From contig NZ_CP092365.1 in the NCBI RefSeq assembly GCF_022370835.2, forward strand, positions 3,038,001 through 3,102,000: DNA of 64,000 nt, in the 5' to 3' direction. The position numbers were made by a program, and so were the translations under genes. The stretch comes from Mycolicibacillus parakoreensis. Lineage in GTDB: Bacteria > Actinomycetota > Actinomycetes > Mycobacteriales > Mycobacteriaceae. Each line of letters begins with the position of its first letter. The stretch's first letter is position 1. Below are positions 55,438 to 63,661 of this stretch, one piece after another. Under the pieces are notes generated by a model. It did not search any database. It was not told the origin of the DNA and worked only from the letters and a program-made list of their open reading frames with translations.

Positions 55438-56031
55438 ATGGCCGGGACCGGGCGCGCCGGGCGGTGGCGCACCGGGGCGCAGAGCAGACAGCGCCTCGTC
55501 GAGGCCGCCCGCGAGCACTTCATGCGACAGGGGTACGACAGGGCCACGGTGCGCGGGATCGCCGCCGACGCCGGCGTGGACGTGGCGATGGTCTACTACT
55601 TTTTCGGCAGCAAGGAGGGGCTGTTCACCGCCTCGACGCTGACCGGTCCCGAACATCCCCTGCACCAGCTGGCCGCCCTGCTCGACGAGGGGACCGACCG
55701 GATCGGCCCCCGACTGGTGCGCCGTTTCCTGCGGCACTGGGACTCCGGTGACGCCTTCGAACCGTTTTTGACGCTGTGGCGCTCGGCGGCGATCCAGCCG
55801 ACGGCGCGCACGATGCTGCACGACATCCTCGCCGGCCCGATCGCGACGCGGGTCGCCACGGAATTCGGGGTCGGTGACGCGCAGTTGCGGGTGGAGTTGG
55901 TGGCCAGCCACCTGGCCGGGCTGGCCTTCGCCCGCTACCAGCTCAGGATCGAACCGATCGCGTCCACCGCCGTCGAGGACCTGGTGTCGTGGCTGGGGCC
56001 GACCGTGCAGCGCTATCTGACCGAGGCGTGA
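55438..56031 (+). CDS. TetR family repressor
   Basis: This 197-residue regulator has an N-terminal HTH (RLVEAAREHFMRQGYDRAT, IAADAGVDVAMVYYFFGSKE) and a helical effector domain ending SWLGPTVQRYLTEA, closely matching the C-terminus of the TetR at 11934 (DWIGPTLQRYLVG). They are likely paralogues. It is divergent from the ICMT-like gene. The longer reading frame that begins in the neighbour is spurious. ATG 55438 leaves the operator outside the gene. Confidence 0.88.
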   Translation: MAGTGRAGRWRTGAQSRQRLVEAAREHFMRQGYDRATVRGIAADAGVDVAMVYYFFGSKEGLFTASTLTGPEHPLHQLAALLDEGTDRIGPRLVRRFLRHWDSGDAFEPFLTLWRSAAIQPTARTMLHDILAGPIATRVATEFGVGDAQLRVELVASHLAGLAFARYQLRIEPIASTAVEDLVSWLGPTVQRYLTEA

Positions 56032-56064
56032 GCGTCGGGTGTATCGGCGAGTCCGGAGTTCCGT

Positions 56065-56709
56065 TCAGTCGGCGGGATTCTCCGCACCCGACGGTTGCAG
56101 CAGCAGCGTCTCGAAGAGCCGGTTCAACACATCCATCTGCACCGGGTCGGCCACCGCGGCGGTGCGGGCGAACCCGTCGACGATCGCGCTGATCATCCAG
56201 GCGACCTGGGTGGGGTCCTCGTCGACGGGGATCAGCCCGCCGGCCTGGCCACGCACGACCGCATCGGTGAGCGACTCGATCATCCGCACCCCCTGAGCGC
56301 CGAACGCCTCGGCGAGCTCGGGGTGGCGGCGCGCGTCGACCGGGGCGGCGGCCACGAACCCGGCGAAATCGGGCAGCGCGTGGTTGATGTGCATCGACTC
56401 CCCCAGCACCGCCTGCAGTACGCCGCGCACCGACATCGCCCCGGACACCGCGCGGGTGGCCCGCTCGATGATCTCGCCGTAGACGTGGTCGCAGACCGCG
56501 GCGAACAGCTTGCTCTTGCTGCCGAAGTGGTAGTGCACCGAACCGGCGGTGACCCCCGCCTGCTCCGCGATCTGGCTGGTCGTGGCCGGCCCGTACCCGG
56601 ACTCGGCGAAGCAGCGGCAGGCGGCGGCGATGACCCGCTGCCGGGTGTCGGAGCTGTCGGTTCCCGCCGGACGCCCCGGCCCGGTCTTGACGGTGTTGCG
56701 GACACTCAC
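56065..56709 (-). CDS. TetR/AcrR family regulator
   Basis: This regulator of about 214 residues is unlike the two TetRs above. The HTH reads RQRVIAAACRCFAESGYG, then TTSQIAEQAGVTAGSVHYHFGSKSKLFAAV. The C-terminal domain is helical (MHINHALPDFAGFVAAAPVD). GTG 56709 gives SVRNTVKTGPGRPAG at the N-terminus. ATG 56727 is an alternative. It is divergent from the carotenoid oxygenase gene across 263 bp. A GACGGCCGTC palindrome (56734-56743) in that region could be an operator, but this is weak. It converges with the 55438 TetR. Confidence 0.85.
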   Translation of the reverse strand: MSVRNTVKTGPGRPAGTDSSDTRQRVIAAACRCFAESGYGPATTSQIAEQAGVTAGSVHYHFGSKSKLFAAVCDHVYGEIIERATRAVSGAMSVRGVLQAVLGESMHINHALPDFAGFVAAAPVDARRHPELAEAFGAQGVRMIESLTDAVVRGQAGGLIPVDEDPTQVAWMISAIVDGFARTAAVADPVQMDVLNRLFETLLLQPSGAENPAD

Positions 56710-56820
56710 CGCCCCATCATCGCGCATCGGGCAGACGGCCGTCCCACCTGTGTCATCTGTGCCGAGGCGAGAACCCGGAAGCGCCCTGTCGGGGGGGTTC
56801 GGCACCTATCGTGGTAGAGC

Positions 56821-56976
56821 ATGCAGACGGTCGACGGCACCGGGCAACCGGCCAAGACGGCGGTGCGACGAGTGGGCTCACGCGCCGCGGCGCCGGCTTG
56901 GGTCACCGTGCCGATGTTCACCGCGGATAGCGCCCGCCGGCACCCCCGCCCGCCACCCCGTAAGGAAAAGCAGTGA
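56821..56976 (+). other. possible 51-codon leader ORF coupled to the carotenoid oxygenase
   Basis: ATG 56821 opens a frame that ends with TGA at 56974-56976, overlapping the GTG start of the carotenoid oxygenase by four bases. The peptide is basic and Pro/Arg-rich (RRHPRPPPRKEKQ at its end), and I recognise nothing in it. It may be a translational leader, a leaderless short protein, or chance in a GC-rich gap. Confidence 0.35.
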
Positions 56977-58415
56977 CCAACACCGCCGACCACGATTTCG
57001 CAGCCTACACCCCCCTCTACGAGGAGTACGACTACGTCATCGACGACAGCGACGGCACGCTGCCGCCCGCTCTGACCGGCACGCTCTACCGCAACGGCGC
57101 CGGCAAGCTCGACGCCGGTGGGCAGGCGCTGGGTCATCTGTTCGACGGCGACGGCATGCTGTCGATGTTCGCCATCGCCGACGGCGCGGTGCACTACCGC
57201 AACCGGTATGTGCGCACCGAGCACTACCGAAAATCCCTGACCTCCCACGGCGCCCCGCTGCGGGCGCTGGGCACCATGCGCCCGGGCGGGATCTTGGCCA
57301 ACGCGCTGCGGTTCCCGGCCAACGTCGCCAACACCGGTGTGGTCATGCACGCCGGGAAACTGCTGGCGTTGTGGGAGGGGGGCCCACCGACCGAGATCAA
57401 CCCCGACACGCTCGACACCGTCGGCGTCGACCGGTTCGGCGGTGAGCTCAAATGGCTCGGCGCGTTCTCCGCACACCCCAAATGGGATCCCGACACCGGC
57501 GAGATGTTCAACTTCGGATTGGCGATGGTGCCGTTCCCCAAGCTGATCTGCTACCGCGTCGACCGGGCCGGAAAACTCCACCGTCTCGGTCAGCTGGATC
57601 TGCCGCTGGCGATGTTCAACCACGACATGGGACTGACCAGCCGCCATCTGGTGTTCGCCATCCCGCCGCTGGTGTTCCCGACCTCCAAGCTGCTCGGAGC
57701 CGGGCTGGGCCTGCGCAACTTCATCGACGCCATCGACTACGACGCCGACCGCGGCACCCTGATCGCGCTGGTCCCGCGCGACGGCGGCAAACCGCGGATC
57801 GTCTACACCGACGCGTTGCTGCACCTGCACCTGGCCAACAGCTACGAGGACGGCTCGGACACCGTGGTCGAACTCATCCACTACGACTCGTCGTGGGAGG
57901 AGCTCAACGGCCAGCTCTCCACGCTGAGCACCGACACCGCCGCGCAGGTGTCCTCCTACGGCGGTTCGCTGCTGCGCCTGCGGATCACCCCGTCGGGCGC
58001 GGTGCTCCACGAGCCGGTGAGCGACCTGCCCGCGGAGTTCCCGTCCTGGAACCTCACGCACACCGGCCGGGCGAACCGCTACACCTACCTGTCGGCCGAC
58101 GCCGACGGCAGCGCCTACCCCAACGCGATCGCCAAGGTCGACAACGACACCGAATCGGTGAGCACCTTCCAGTTCCCCTACGGTCAGCAACCCCACGAGG
58201 CGGTGTTCGCCGCCCGGCCCGGCGGCGAGGCCGAGGACGACGGCTGGCTGCTGGTGACCACCCAGGACGGGGTGACCAACCGGGCGAGCATGGTCGTCCT
58301 CGACGCGGCCGACATCACCGCGGGACCGGTCTACACCGGCCGACTGCGCCACCACCTGCCGCTGACGTTCCACGGCTGCTACACCCCGCGGGTGGCGCGC
58401 CCGCTCAGCCCATGA
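56973..58415 (+). CDS. carotenoid cleavage oxygenase
   Basis: This 480-residue non-haem iron dioxygenase belongs to the carotenoid oxygenase family, whose M. tuberculosis member Rv0654 cleaves carotenoids and apocarotenals. The four iron-ligating histidines are visible: His168 (SAHPKW), His217 (FNHDMG), His286 (HLHLANSYED) and His467 (LTFHGCY). The seven-bladed propeller start LYRNGAGKLDAGGQALGH is also present. GTG 56973 is preceded by AAGGAAAA. A TetR gene lies divergently upstream and may control it. No carotenoid biosynthesis gene is in the window. Confidence 0.92.
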   Translation: MTNTADHDFAAYTPLYEEYDYVIDDSDGTLPPALTGTLYRNGAGKLDAGGQALGHLFDGDGMLSMFAIADGAVHYRNRYVRTEHYRKSLTSHGAPLRALGTMRPGGILANALRFPANVANTGVVMHAGKLLALWEGGPPTEINPDTLDTVGVDRFGGELKWLGAFSAHPKWDPDTGEMFNFGLAMVPFPKLICYRVDRAGKLHRLGQLDLPLAMFNHDMGLTSRHLVFAIPPLVFPTSKLLGAGLGLRNFIDAIDYDADRGTLIALVPRDGGKPRIVYTDALLHLHLANSYEDGSDTVVELIHYDSSWEELNGQLSTLSTDTAAQVSSYGGSLLRLRITPSGAVLHEPVSDLPAEFPSWNLTHTGRANRYTYLSADADGSAYPNAIAKVDNDTESVSTFQFPYGQQPHEAVFAARPGGEAEDDGWLLVTTQDGVTNRASMVVLDAADITAGPVYTGRLRHHLPLTFHGCYTPRVARPLSP

Positions 58416-58500
58416 TCGCGGCGATCACCGCCCACCCCGCCCGAATCGGCGAGTCGTCGCGGCATTTTCGTCGAAAATCGCCACCCCGTACACTTTTCGC

Positions 58501-59541
58501 ATGCGAATCGGCGTGCAACTGGGATATTCCGGGGGGTTCAAAGAATCGGTCGACCAGGTGGTCGAATTGGAGAGGATCGGCGCCGACGTCGTCATGGTCG
58601 CCGAGGCCTATTCCTATGACGCGATCAGCCAGTTGGGCTATCTGGCGGCCAAGACCACCACGATCGAACTCGGCTCGGGGGTGGTGCCGATCTACATCCG
58701 CACCCCCTCACTGCTGGCGATGACCGCCGCCGGGCTCGACTACGTCTCCGACGGGCGTTTCCGCCTCGGGATCGGCACCTCCGGACCGCAGGTGATGGAG
58801 GGCTTCCACGGGGTGGCGTTCGACGCGCCGCTGGCCCGCACCCGGGAGGTCGTGGAGATCTGCCGGCAGGTGTGGCGCCGCGAGGACGTCCGCCACGACG
58901 GCACCCACTACCAGATCCCGCTGCCCGCCGACCGTGGCACCGGGTTGGGCAAACCGCTGCACTTGATCAATCACCCGGTGCGCGAACGGATTCCGATCTC
59001 GATCGCAGCTCTGGGCCCGAAGAACGTGGCGTTGACCGCCGAGATCGCCGAAGGCTGGCAGCCGGTGTTCTTCCACCCGGAGAAGGCCGACGCCGTCTGG
59101 GGCGAGTCGCTGCGCACCGGATACGCCCGCCGCGATCCCGCGCTGGGGCCGCTGGACGTGACCGTCGGTGCCGCCCTGGCGATCGGCGAGGACGTCGGCG
59201 ACCGGCTCGAGGCGACCAAACCGATGCTCGCGCTCTACCTCGGCGGGATGGGAGCGCGCGGGCGCAACTTCTATCACCAGCTGGCCACCCGCTACGGGTT
59301 CGGCGCGGCCGCCGACCGCATCCAGGAGCTGTATCTGGCGGGACGCAAACAGGAGGCGATCGCCGCGGTCCCCGACGAGTTGGTGCGCGACGTCTCGCTG
59401 ATCGGCCCGCGCGGATTCGTCGCCGAGCGGCTCGCGGCGTTCACCGCCGCCGGGGTGACGACGCTGCTGGTCAACCCGGTCACCGCTGATCCCGGCGAGT
59501 ACGTGCGCTACGTCGCCGAGCTGCGCGAGCTGCTGGACTGA
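58501..59541 (+). CDS. luciferase-like (LLM) F420-dependent oxidoreductase
   Basis: This 346-residue luciferase-like TIM-barrel enzyme resembles the F420-using group of mycobacteria (Rv3520c-like in pattern). It opens RIGVQLGYSGGFKESVDQVV and contains LGSGVVPIYIRTPSLLAMTA, FRLGIGTSGPQVMEGFHG and ISIAALGPKNVALTAEIAEG. F420 preference is inferred from the family, and the substrate is unknown. It follows the carotenoid oxygenase by 85 bp on the same strand and converges on glmM. A weak reading start GCATGCGA overlaps the end of a short AT-rich stretch. Confidence 0.85.
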   Translation: MRIGVQLGYSGGFKESVDQVVELERIGADVVMVAEAYSYDAISQLGYLAAKTTTIELGSGVVPIYIRTPSLLAMTAAGLDYVSDGRFRLGIGTSGPQVMEGFHGVAFDAPLARTREVVEICRQVWRREDVRHDGTHYQIPLPADRGTGLGKPLHLINHPVRERIPISIAALGPKNVALTAEIAEGWQPVFFHPEKADAVWGESLRTGYARRDPALGPLDVTVGAALAIGEDVGDRLEATKPMLALYLGGMGARGRNFYHQLATRYGFGAAADRIQELYLAGRKQEAIAAVPDELVRDVSLIGPRGFVAERLAAFTAAGVTTLLVNPVTADPGEYVRYVAELRELLD

Positions 59542-59560
59542 TCGCCGCCGGCACCATCGG

Positions 59561-60898
59561 TCAGCGCTGCGCCCCCACCGCGTCGGCGACGCGGGCAGCG
59601 ATGCGCTGGGCGGTGTCTTCATCGGCGGCCTCGACCATGACCCGCACCAGTTGCTCGGTCCCCGAGGGACGCAACAGGATTCGCCCGGTCTCGCCGAGTT
59701 CGCGCTCCGCTTGGCGGACCGCGTCGCGCACGGCGGGCGCGGCCGCGGCGGTGGTCTTGTCGGCGACGCGGACGTTGACCAGCACCTGCGGCAGCGCCCG
59801 CATCGCCTCGGCCAGGCGCGTCAACGGCAGGCCGGTCTGGGCCATCCGCGCCATCAGCCGAAGCCCGGTGGCGATCCCGTCGCCGGTGCTGCCCAGCGCC
59901 GGCATCACGATGTGCCCGGATTGTTCACCGCCGAGACTGAGCGCCCCGGCCCGCAGCTCTTCGAGCACGTAGCGGTCGCCCACCCCGGTGGTGCGCACGG
60001 TGATGTCGGCGGCGCGCATGGCCAGGTGCAGACCCAGGTTGCTCATCACGGTCGCCACCAGCGTGTTGTCCCGCAGGTCGCCGGCCTCCTGCATCGCCAG
60101 CGCCAGCACCACCATGATCGCGTCCCCGTCGACGACGCGTCCCGCGGCGTCGACGGCCAGACACCGGTCGGCGTCGCCGTCGTGGGCCAGCCCCAGATCG
60201 GCGCCGTGGGCCACCACCGCGGCCTGCAGCGCGTCCAGATGGGTGGAACCGCACCCGTCGTTGATGTTGAGCCCGTCGGGTTCGGCGTTGATCGCGATGA
60301 CCGTCGCCCCCGCGGCCCGGTAGGCGCGCGGCGCGGCCTGCGAGGCCGCCCCGTGGGAGCAGTCCACCACCACGGTCAGCCCGTCGAGGGCGACCGGGCT
60401 GGCGGCGGCCACCCGCGCCAGGTAGCGGTCCAGGGCGTCGGGCGCCTCGCGCACCCGCCCGATGTCGGCGCCGACCGGGCGCAGCCCCGGACCGGCGGCG
60501 ACCCTCTCCTCGATCTCGTCCTCGGTGGCGTCGTCGAGCTTGTGCCCGCCGGGGCCGAAGATCTTGATGCCGTTGTCGGGCATCGGGTTATGCGACGCGG
60601 AGATCATCACCCCGAAGTCGGCGCCGTAGGCGCCGGTGAGGTGGGCGACCGCCGGGGTGGGCAGCACGCCGACCCGCAGCGCGTCGACGCCCTGGCTGGT
60701 CAGCCCGGCGATGACGGCGGCCTGCAGCATCTCCCCGCTGGCGCGCGGGTCGCGGCCCACCACCGCGACGCGCCGGGCCGCCCCCGTGGGGGCGGTCAGC
60801 CGGCTGGCCGCCGCGGCACCGAGAGCCAGGGCGAGCTCCGCGGTCAGTTCGCGGTTGGCGACCCCGCGGACACCGTCGGTGCCGAACAGTCGACCCAT
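59561..60898 (-). CDS. glmM: phosphoglucosamine mutase
   Basis: GlmM (MrsA, Rv3441c) converts GlcN-6-P to GlcN-1-P, directly after GlmS, for peptidoglycan and arabinogalactan precursors. This 445-residue protein opens [19 protein letters not shown], carries the phosphoserine loop [12 protein letters not shown] with Ser102, the metal-binding [13 protein letters not shown] and the sugar-binding [22 protein letters not shown] 60898 starts the family N-terminus exactly. It follows rpsI by 7 bp and belongs to the rplM-rpsI-glmM operon. Confidence 0.95.
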   Translation of the reverse strand: MGRLFGTDGVRGVANRELTAELALALGAAAASRLTAPTGAARRVAVVGRDPRASGEMLQAAVIAGLTSQGVDALRVGVLPTPAVAHLTGAYGADFGVMISASHNPMPDNGIKIFGPGGHKLDDATEDEIEERVAAGPGLRPVGADIGRVREAPDALDRYLARVAAASPVALDGLTVVVDCSHGAASQAAPRAYRAAGATVIAINAEPDGLNINDGCGSTHLDALQAAVVAHGADLGLAHDGDADRCLAVDAAGRVVDGDAIMVVLALAMQEAGDLRDNTLVATVMSNLGLHLAMRAADITVRTTGVGDRYVLEELRAGALSLGGEQSGHIVMPALGSTGDGIATGLRLMARMAQTGLPLTRLAEAMRALPQVLVNVRVADKTTAAAAPAVRDAVRQAERELGETGRILLRPSGTEQLVRVMVEAADEDTAQRIAARVADAVGAQR

Positions 60899-60905
60899 GG
60901 CCCGA

Positions 60906-61373
60906 TCAGCGCTTGCTGTACTGCGGGGCCTTGCGGGCCTTCTTCAGTCCGTACTTCTTGCGCTCGATCTCACGCGGGTCGCGGGTCAAGAAGCCGGCCT
61001 TCTTGAGCACCGGGCGGTCCTCCGGGGAGATCAGGATCAACGCCCGGGCGACCGCCAGGCGCAGCGCCCCGGCCTGCCCGGACGGCCCGCCGCCGTCGAG
61101 GTGGGCGTAGACGTCGACGCTGTCGAGGCGGTCCACCGCCACCAGCGGCGCCTTGATCAGCTGCTGGTGGACCTTGTTGGGGAAGTAGTTCTCCAGGCTG
61201 CGTCCGTCGAGGTGGAACTCGCCGGTGCCGGGCACCAGCCACACCCGGGCGATGGCCTCCTTGCGCCGCCCGACGGCCTGGATCAATCGGTCGATGACGA
61301 CCGGGCCGCGCGGGGTGCCCGCGTCGGCGTCGGTCTGCGGGTTCTCGGGGCTGTCGGCCACCGGCTGGGTCAT
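60906..61373 (-). CDS. rpsI: 30S ribosomal protein S9
   Basis: This 155-residue S9 (Rv3442c) carries an N-terminal extension of about 30 residues ([20 protein letters not shown]) before the conserved start [19 protein letters not shown]. The C-terminal [18 protein letters not shown] reaches toward the P-site tRNA. Its ATG overlaps the rplM stop (ATGA). Confidence 0.96.
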   Translation of the reverse strand: MTQPVADSPENPQTDADAGTPRGPVVIDRLIQAVGRRKEAIARVWLVPGTGEFHLDGRSLENYFPNKVHQQLIKAPLVAVDRLDSVDVYAHLDGGGPSGQAGALRLAVARALILISPEDRPVLKKAGFLTRDPREIERKKYGLKKARKAPQYSKR

Positions 61374-61813
61374 TGGGTCACCTGCTTGATCTCGTAGGGA
61401 ACCGGCTGCTGGGCGGTGTGCGGGTGCTCCGGGCCGGCGTAGACCCGCAGCTTGCGCTTCATCTGGCGGCCGAGCCGCGTCTTGGGCAGCATGCCGACGA
61501 TCGCCTTCTCCACCACCCGGTCCGGGCGGGTGGCCATCAGGTCGGCGACGGTGCGCTTGCGCAACCCACCGGGGTAACCCGAGTGCCGGTAGACCATGGT
61601 GCGGCTCGGTTTGTCGCTGCTGATCGCGATCTTGTCGGCGTTGATGATGACGACGAAGTCGCCACCGTCGACGTTGGGCGTGTATGTCGGCTTGTGCTTG
61701 CCGCGCAACAGCGTTGCTGCCGCGACAGCGAGCCGGCCGAGCACCACGTCGGTGGCGTCGATGACGTACCACGTCCGCGTGGTGTCACCCGCCTTCGGCG
61801 TGTAGGTGGGCAC
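61370..61813 (-). CDS. rplM: 50S ribosomal protein L13
   Basis: This 147-residue L13 (Rv3443c) starts at GTG 61813 ([19 protein letters not shown]). The signature blocks are [50 protein letters not shown] and [20 protein letters not shown]. It is the first gene of the rplM-rpsI-glmM operon. The longer frame upstream is not supported. Confidence 0.96.
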   Translation of the reverse strand: MPTYTPKAGDTTRTWYVIDATDVVLGRLAVAAATLLRGKHKPTYTPNVDGGDFVVIINADKIAISSDKPSRTMVYRHSGYPGGLRKRTVADLMATRPDRVVEKAIVGMLPKTRLGRQMKRKLRVYAGPEHPHTAQQPVPYEIKQVTQ

Positions 61814-62210
61814 AGCGCTTACCTTCTCTTCTCTCGGGGTGGATCCCGGTCTCACCCGGGCGCCGGTCCGGCGTGTGCGGCAAGGATGCTCTCGGCGACC
61901 GACAGTGACCCGAGGATCCGTGGCGACCGCACGCCAGCGTCGTAGCTTACCGGTGGGTATCCGCGCAGGTCAAAACGCCCGCTCACCGACCACCGCAGCC
62001 GGTGGGCGGGGCGGCCCCGGCGGCTCCCCACGCCGGGGCGCCCACGTCGGCACCACCGCGGCGGGGCCCGGGTCGCCGCCGCCGCTGACCTGGTGGGGGA
62101 CTCGATCGTGCGCCGCGCGCCGCGGGCCCGCAAGTCAGTGCCCGCCCGCGTGCTCACCGCTGTGGATGGCCGTCGGCGCCGACGCCGGCGCGCGGCTACC
62201 GTCGCCGGAC
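61814..62210. other. 397-bp gene-free gap between rplM and mycP4
   Basis: In M. tuberculosis this place holds esxT, esxU, Rv3446c, eccC4 and eccD4. Here I find only the rplM leader and promoter on the minus strand and then about 230 bp of GC-rich sequence up to the mycosin ATG. I could not recognise any WXG100, FtsK/SpoIIIE or EccD-like peptide in any frame. Short open frames here lack homology that I can see. Confidence 0.75.
61944..61973 (-). promoter_or_regulatory. putative promoter of the rplM-rpsI-glmM operon
   Basis: On the minus strand TTGACC (61968-61973) and TAAGCT (61944-61949) are separated by 18 bp. Transcription from here would give a leader of roughly 130 bases before the GTG of rplM, room enough for the L13 autoregulation known in other bacteria. 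That regulation is not demonstrated here. Confidence 0.6.
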
Positions 62211-63584
62211 ATGACCGGTGTCCGGGCGCTGCTGATCGTCGCCGTGCTGCTGATGCTGCCGGCGGCGACGGCCCACGGGCTGACCCCGCCGCGGGTGGAC
62301 CCGCAGTGGCTGCCCGACCCGGCCCCGCCCGCGCCGCCGCAGCCCACCGTCCGCCAGCGGCCCTGTGCGGTGCTCACCGACGAGCCGGCCCGGCACCCAC
62401 CCGGGGCCGCCACCCAGCTCGACGGTCTGGGGTTGGCGGAGGTCTGGCCGCTGACCCGCGGCGACGGGGTGCGGGTCGCGGTCATCGACACCGGCGTGCA
62501 CCGCCACCGGCAGCTGGCCGATCTGGTGGCCGGCGGCGACTACGTGGCCACCGGCTCCGGCGACGAGGACTGCGACGGGCACGGCACCCTGGTGGCCGGG
62601 ATCATCGCCGCCGCCCCCGAGGCGACCGCCCCGTTCAGCGGGGTGGCCCCGGGGGCCACCGTGCTGACGATCCGCCAATCGAGCACCGTGTACTCCCCGG
62701 CCGCCGCGCCGTGGCGGCCCGGCGTCGGCGACGTCGACACGATGGCGGCGGCGGTGCGCACCGCCGCCGACCTGGGTGCGGCGGTGATCAACATCGCGGT
62801 CACCGCCTGCGTGCCGGCCGACGGCGCCGTGGCCGACCGGGCCCTGGGCGCGGCGCTGGCCTACGCGGTCGAGGTCAAAGACGCCGTCGTGATCGCCGCG
62901 GCCGGCGGCACTGCGGACTGTCCGGCGCAGCCGGCGGATGCGACCTGGGCGAGTGCGACCGCGGTGGCCAGCCCGGCCTGGTACGACGACTACGTGCTCG
63001 CCGTGGGGTCGGTCGACCACGACGGGAACCCGTCGGCGTTCACGCTGCCCGGGCCGTGGCTGGATGTGGCCGCCCCCGGGCAGGCGGTGGTGTCGTTGAG
63101 CCCGACCGCAGACGGGCTGGTCACCACCCGCGCCGGCGCGCCGATCGAGGGCACCGGGTATGCCGCCGCGGTGGTCAGCGGGGTGGCCGCCCTGGTCCGC
63201 GCCCGGTTTCCGGACTGGACGGCACCGCAGGTCCGCCGGCGGCTCACCGACACCGCCCACGCCCCGCAGACCGGGTGGAACCCGCTGGTCGGCCACGGTG
63301 TGATCGACCCGGCCGCGGCGCTCTCCGCGCAGGGCCCCCCGGGCGCGGACCCCGAGGTGCCCGCCCCGGCACCGTCGCGCCCACCCGCCCCGACGCCGCT
63401 GCCCAGCTTCACCGCCCCGGTCAGGGTGCACCCGACCGAGACACCCACCGCCGCGTCCGCCCCGCCTGGCCCGGGCCGCGTCCCGGCGCGCGCCGCGCTC
63501 TCCGGCGGGGTGGGCGCGCTGGCCGCCCTGGCGGCCGGGTGGCTGTGGTGGGACCGGTCCCGCGCCGCTGAGCACCGACGGTGA
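62211..63584 (+). CDS. mycP4: MycP4-like mycosin lacking catalytic Ser and oxyanion Asn
   Basis: This 457-residue protein has the full mycosin layout: signal peptide (VRALLIVAVLLMLPAATAHG), subtilase domain, Pro-rich linker and C-terminal membrane helix (GALAALAAGWLWW). It matches M. tuberculosis MycP4 (Rv3449), the ESX-4 protease. The catalytic Asp93 (VAVIDTGVHRH) and His124 (DCDGHGTLVAG) are kept. The position of the nucleophilic Ser reads IEGTGYAAAVVSG, with Gly316 for Ser, and the oxyanion-hole Asn is Gly233 (IAAAGGTADC). It should therefore be inactive as a serine protease. The frame is open and long, so it is not an obvious pseudogene. ATG 62211 opens a typical signal peptide. Confidence 0.92.
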   Translation: MTGVRALLIVAVLLMLPAATAHGLTPPRVDPQWLPDPAPPAPPQPTVRQRPCAVLTDEPARHPPGAATQLDGLGLAEVWPLTRGDGVRVAVIDTGVHRHRQLADLVAGGDYVATGSGDEDCDGHGTLVAGIIAAAPEATAPFSGVAPGATVLTIRQSSTVYSPAAAPWRPGVGDVDTMAAAVRTAADLGAAVINIAVTACVPADGAVADRALGAALAYAVEVKDAVVIAAAGGTADCPAQPADATWASATAVASPAWYDDYVLAVGSVDHDGNPSAFTLPGPWLDVAAPGQAVVSLSPTADGLVTTRAGAPIEGTGYAAAVVSGVAALVRARFPDWTAPQVRRRLTDTAHAPQTGWNPLVGHGVIDPAAALSAQGPPGADPEVPAPAPSRPPAPTPLPSFTAPVRVHPTETPTAASAPPGPGRVPARAALSGGVGALAALAAGWLWWDRSRAAEHRR

Positions 63585-63661
63585 TCCCGCCGGCGGCGGG
63601 GCCCGGCGGGTGGGTCCCCGGTAGGGCGGCGACGCGCCCCGGCGCGACCCGCTAGCCTGTG

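Noticed and set aside
61852..62157. Minus-strand 101-codon frame upstream of rplM as a possible EsxT/EsxU remnant
   Set aside because: It has no WXG motif or helical pattern and spans the rplM promoter, so no remnant is claimed.
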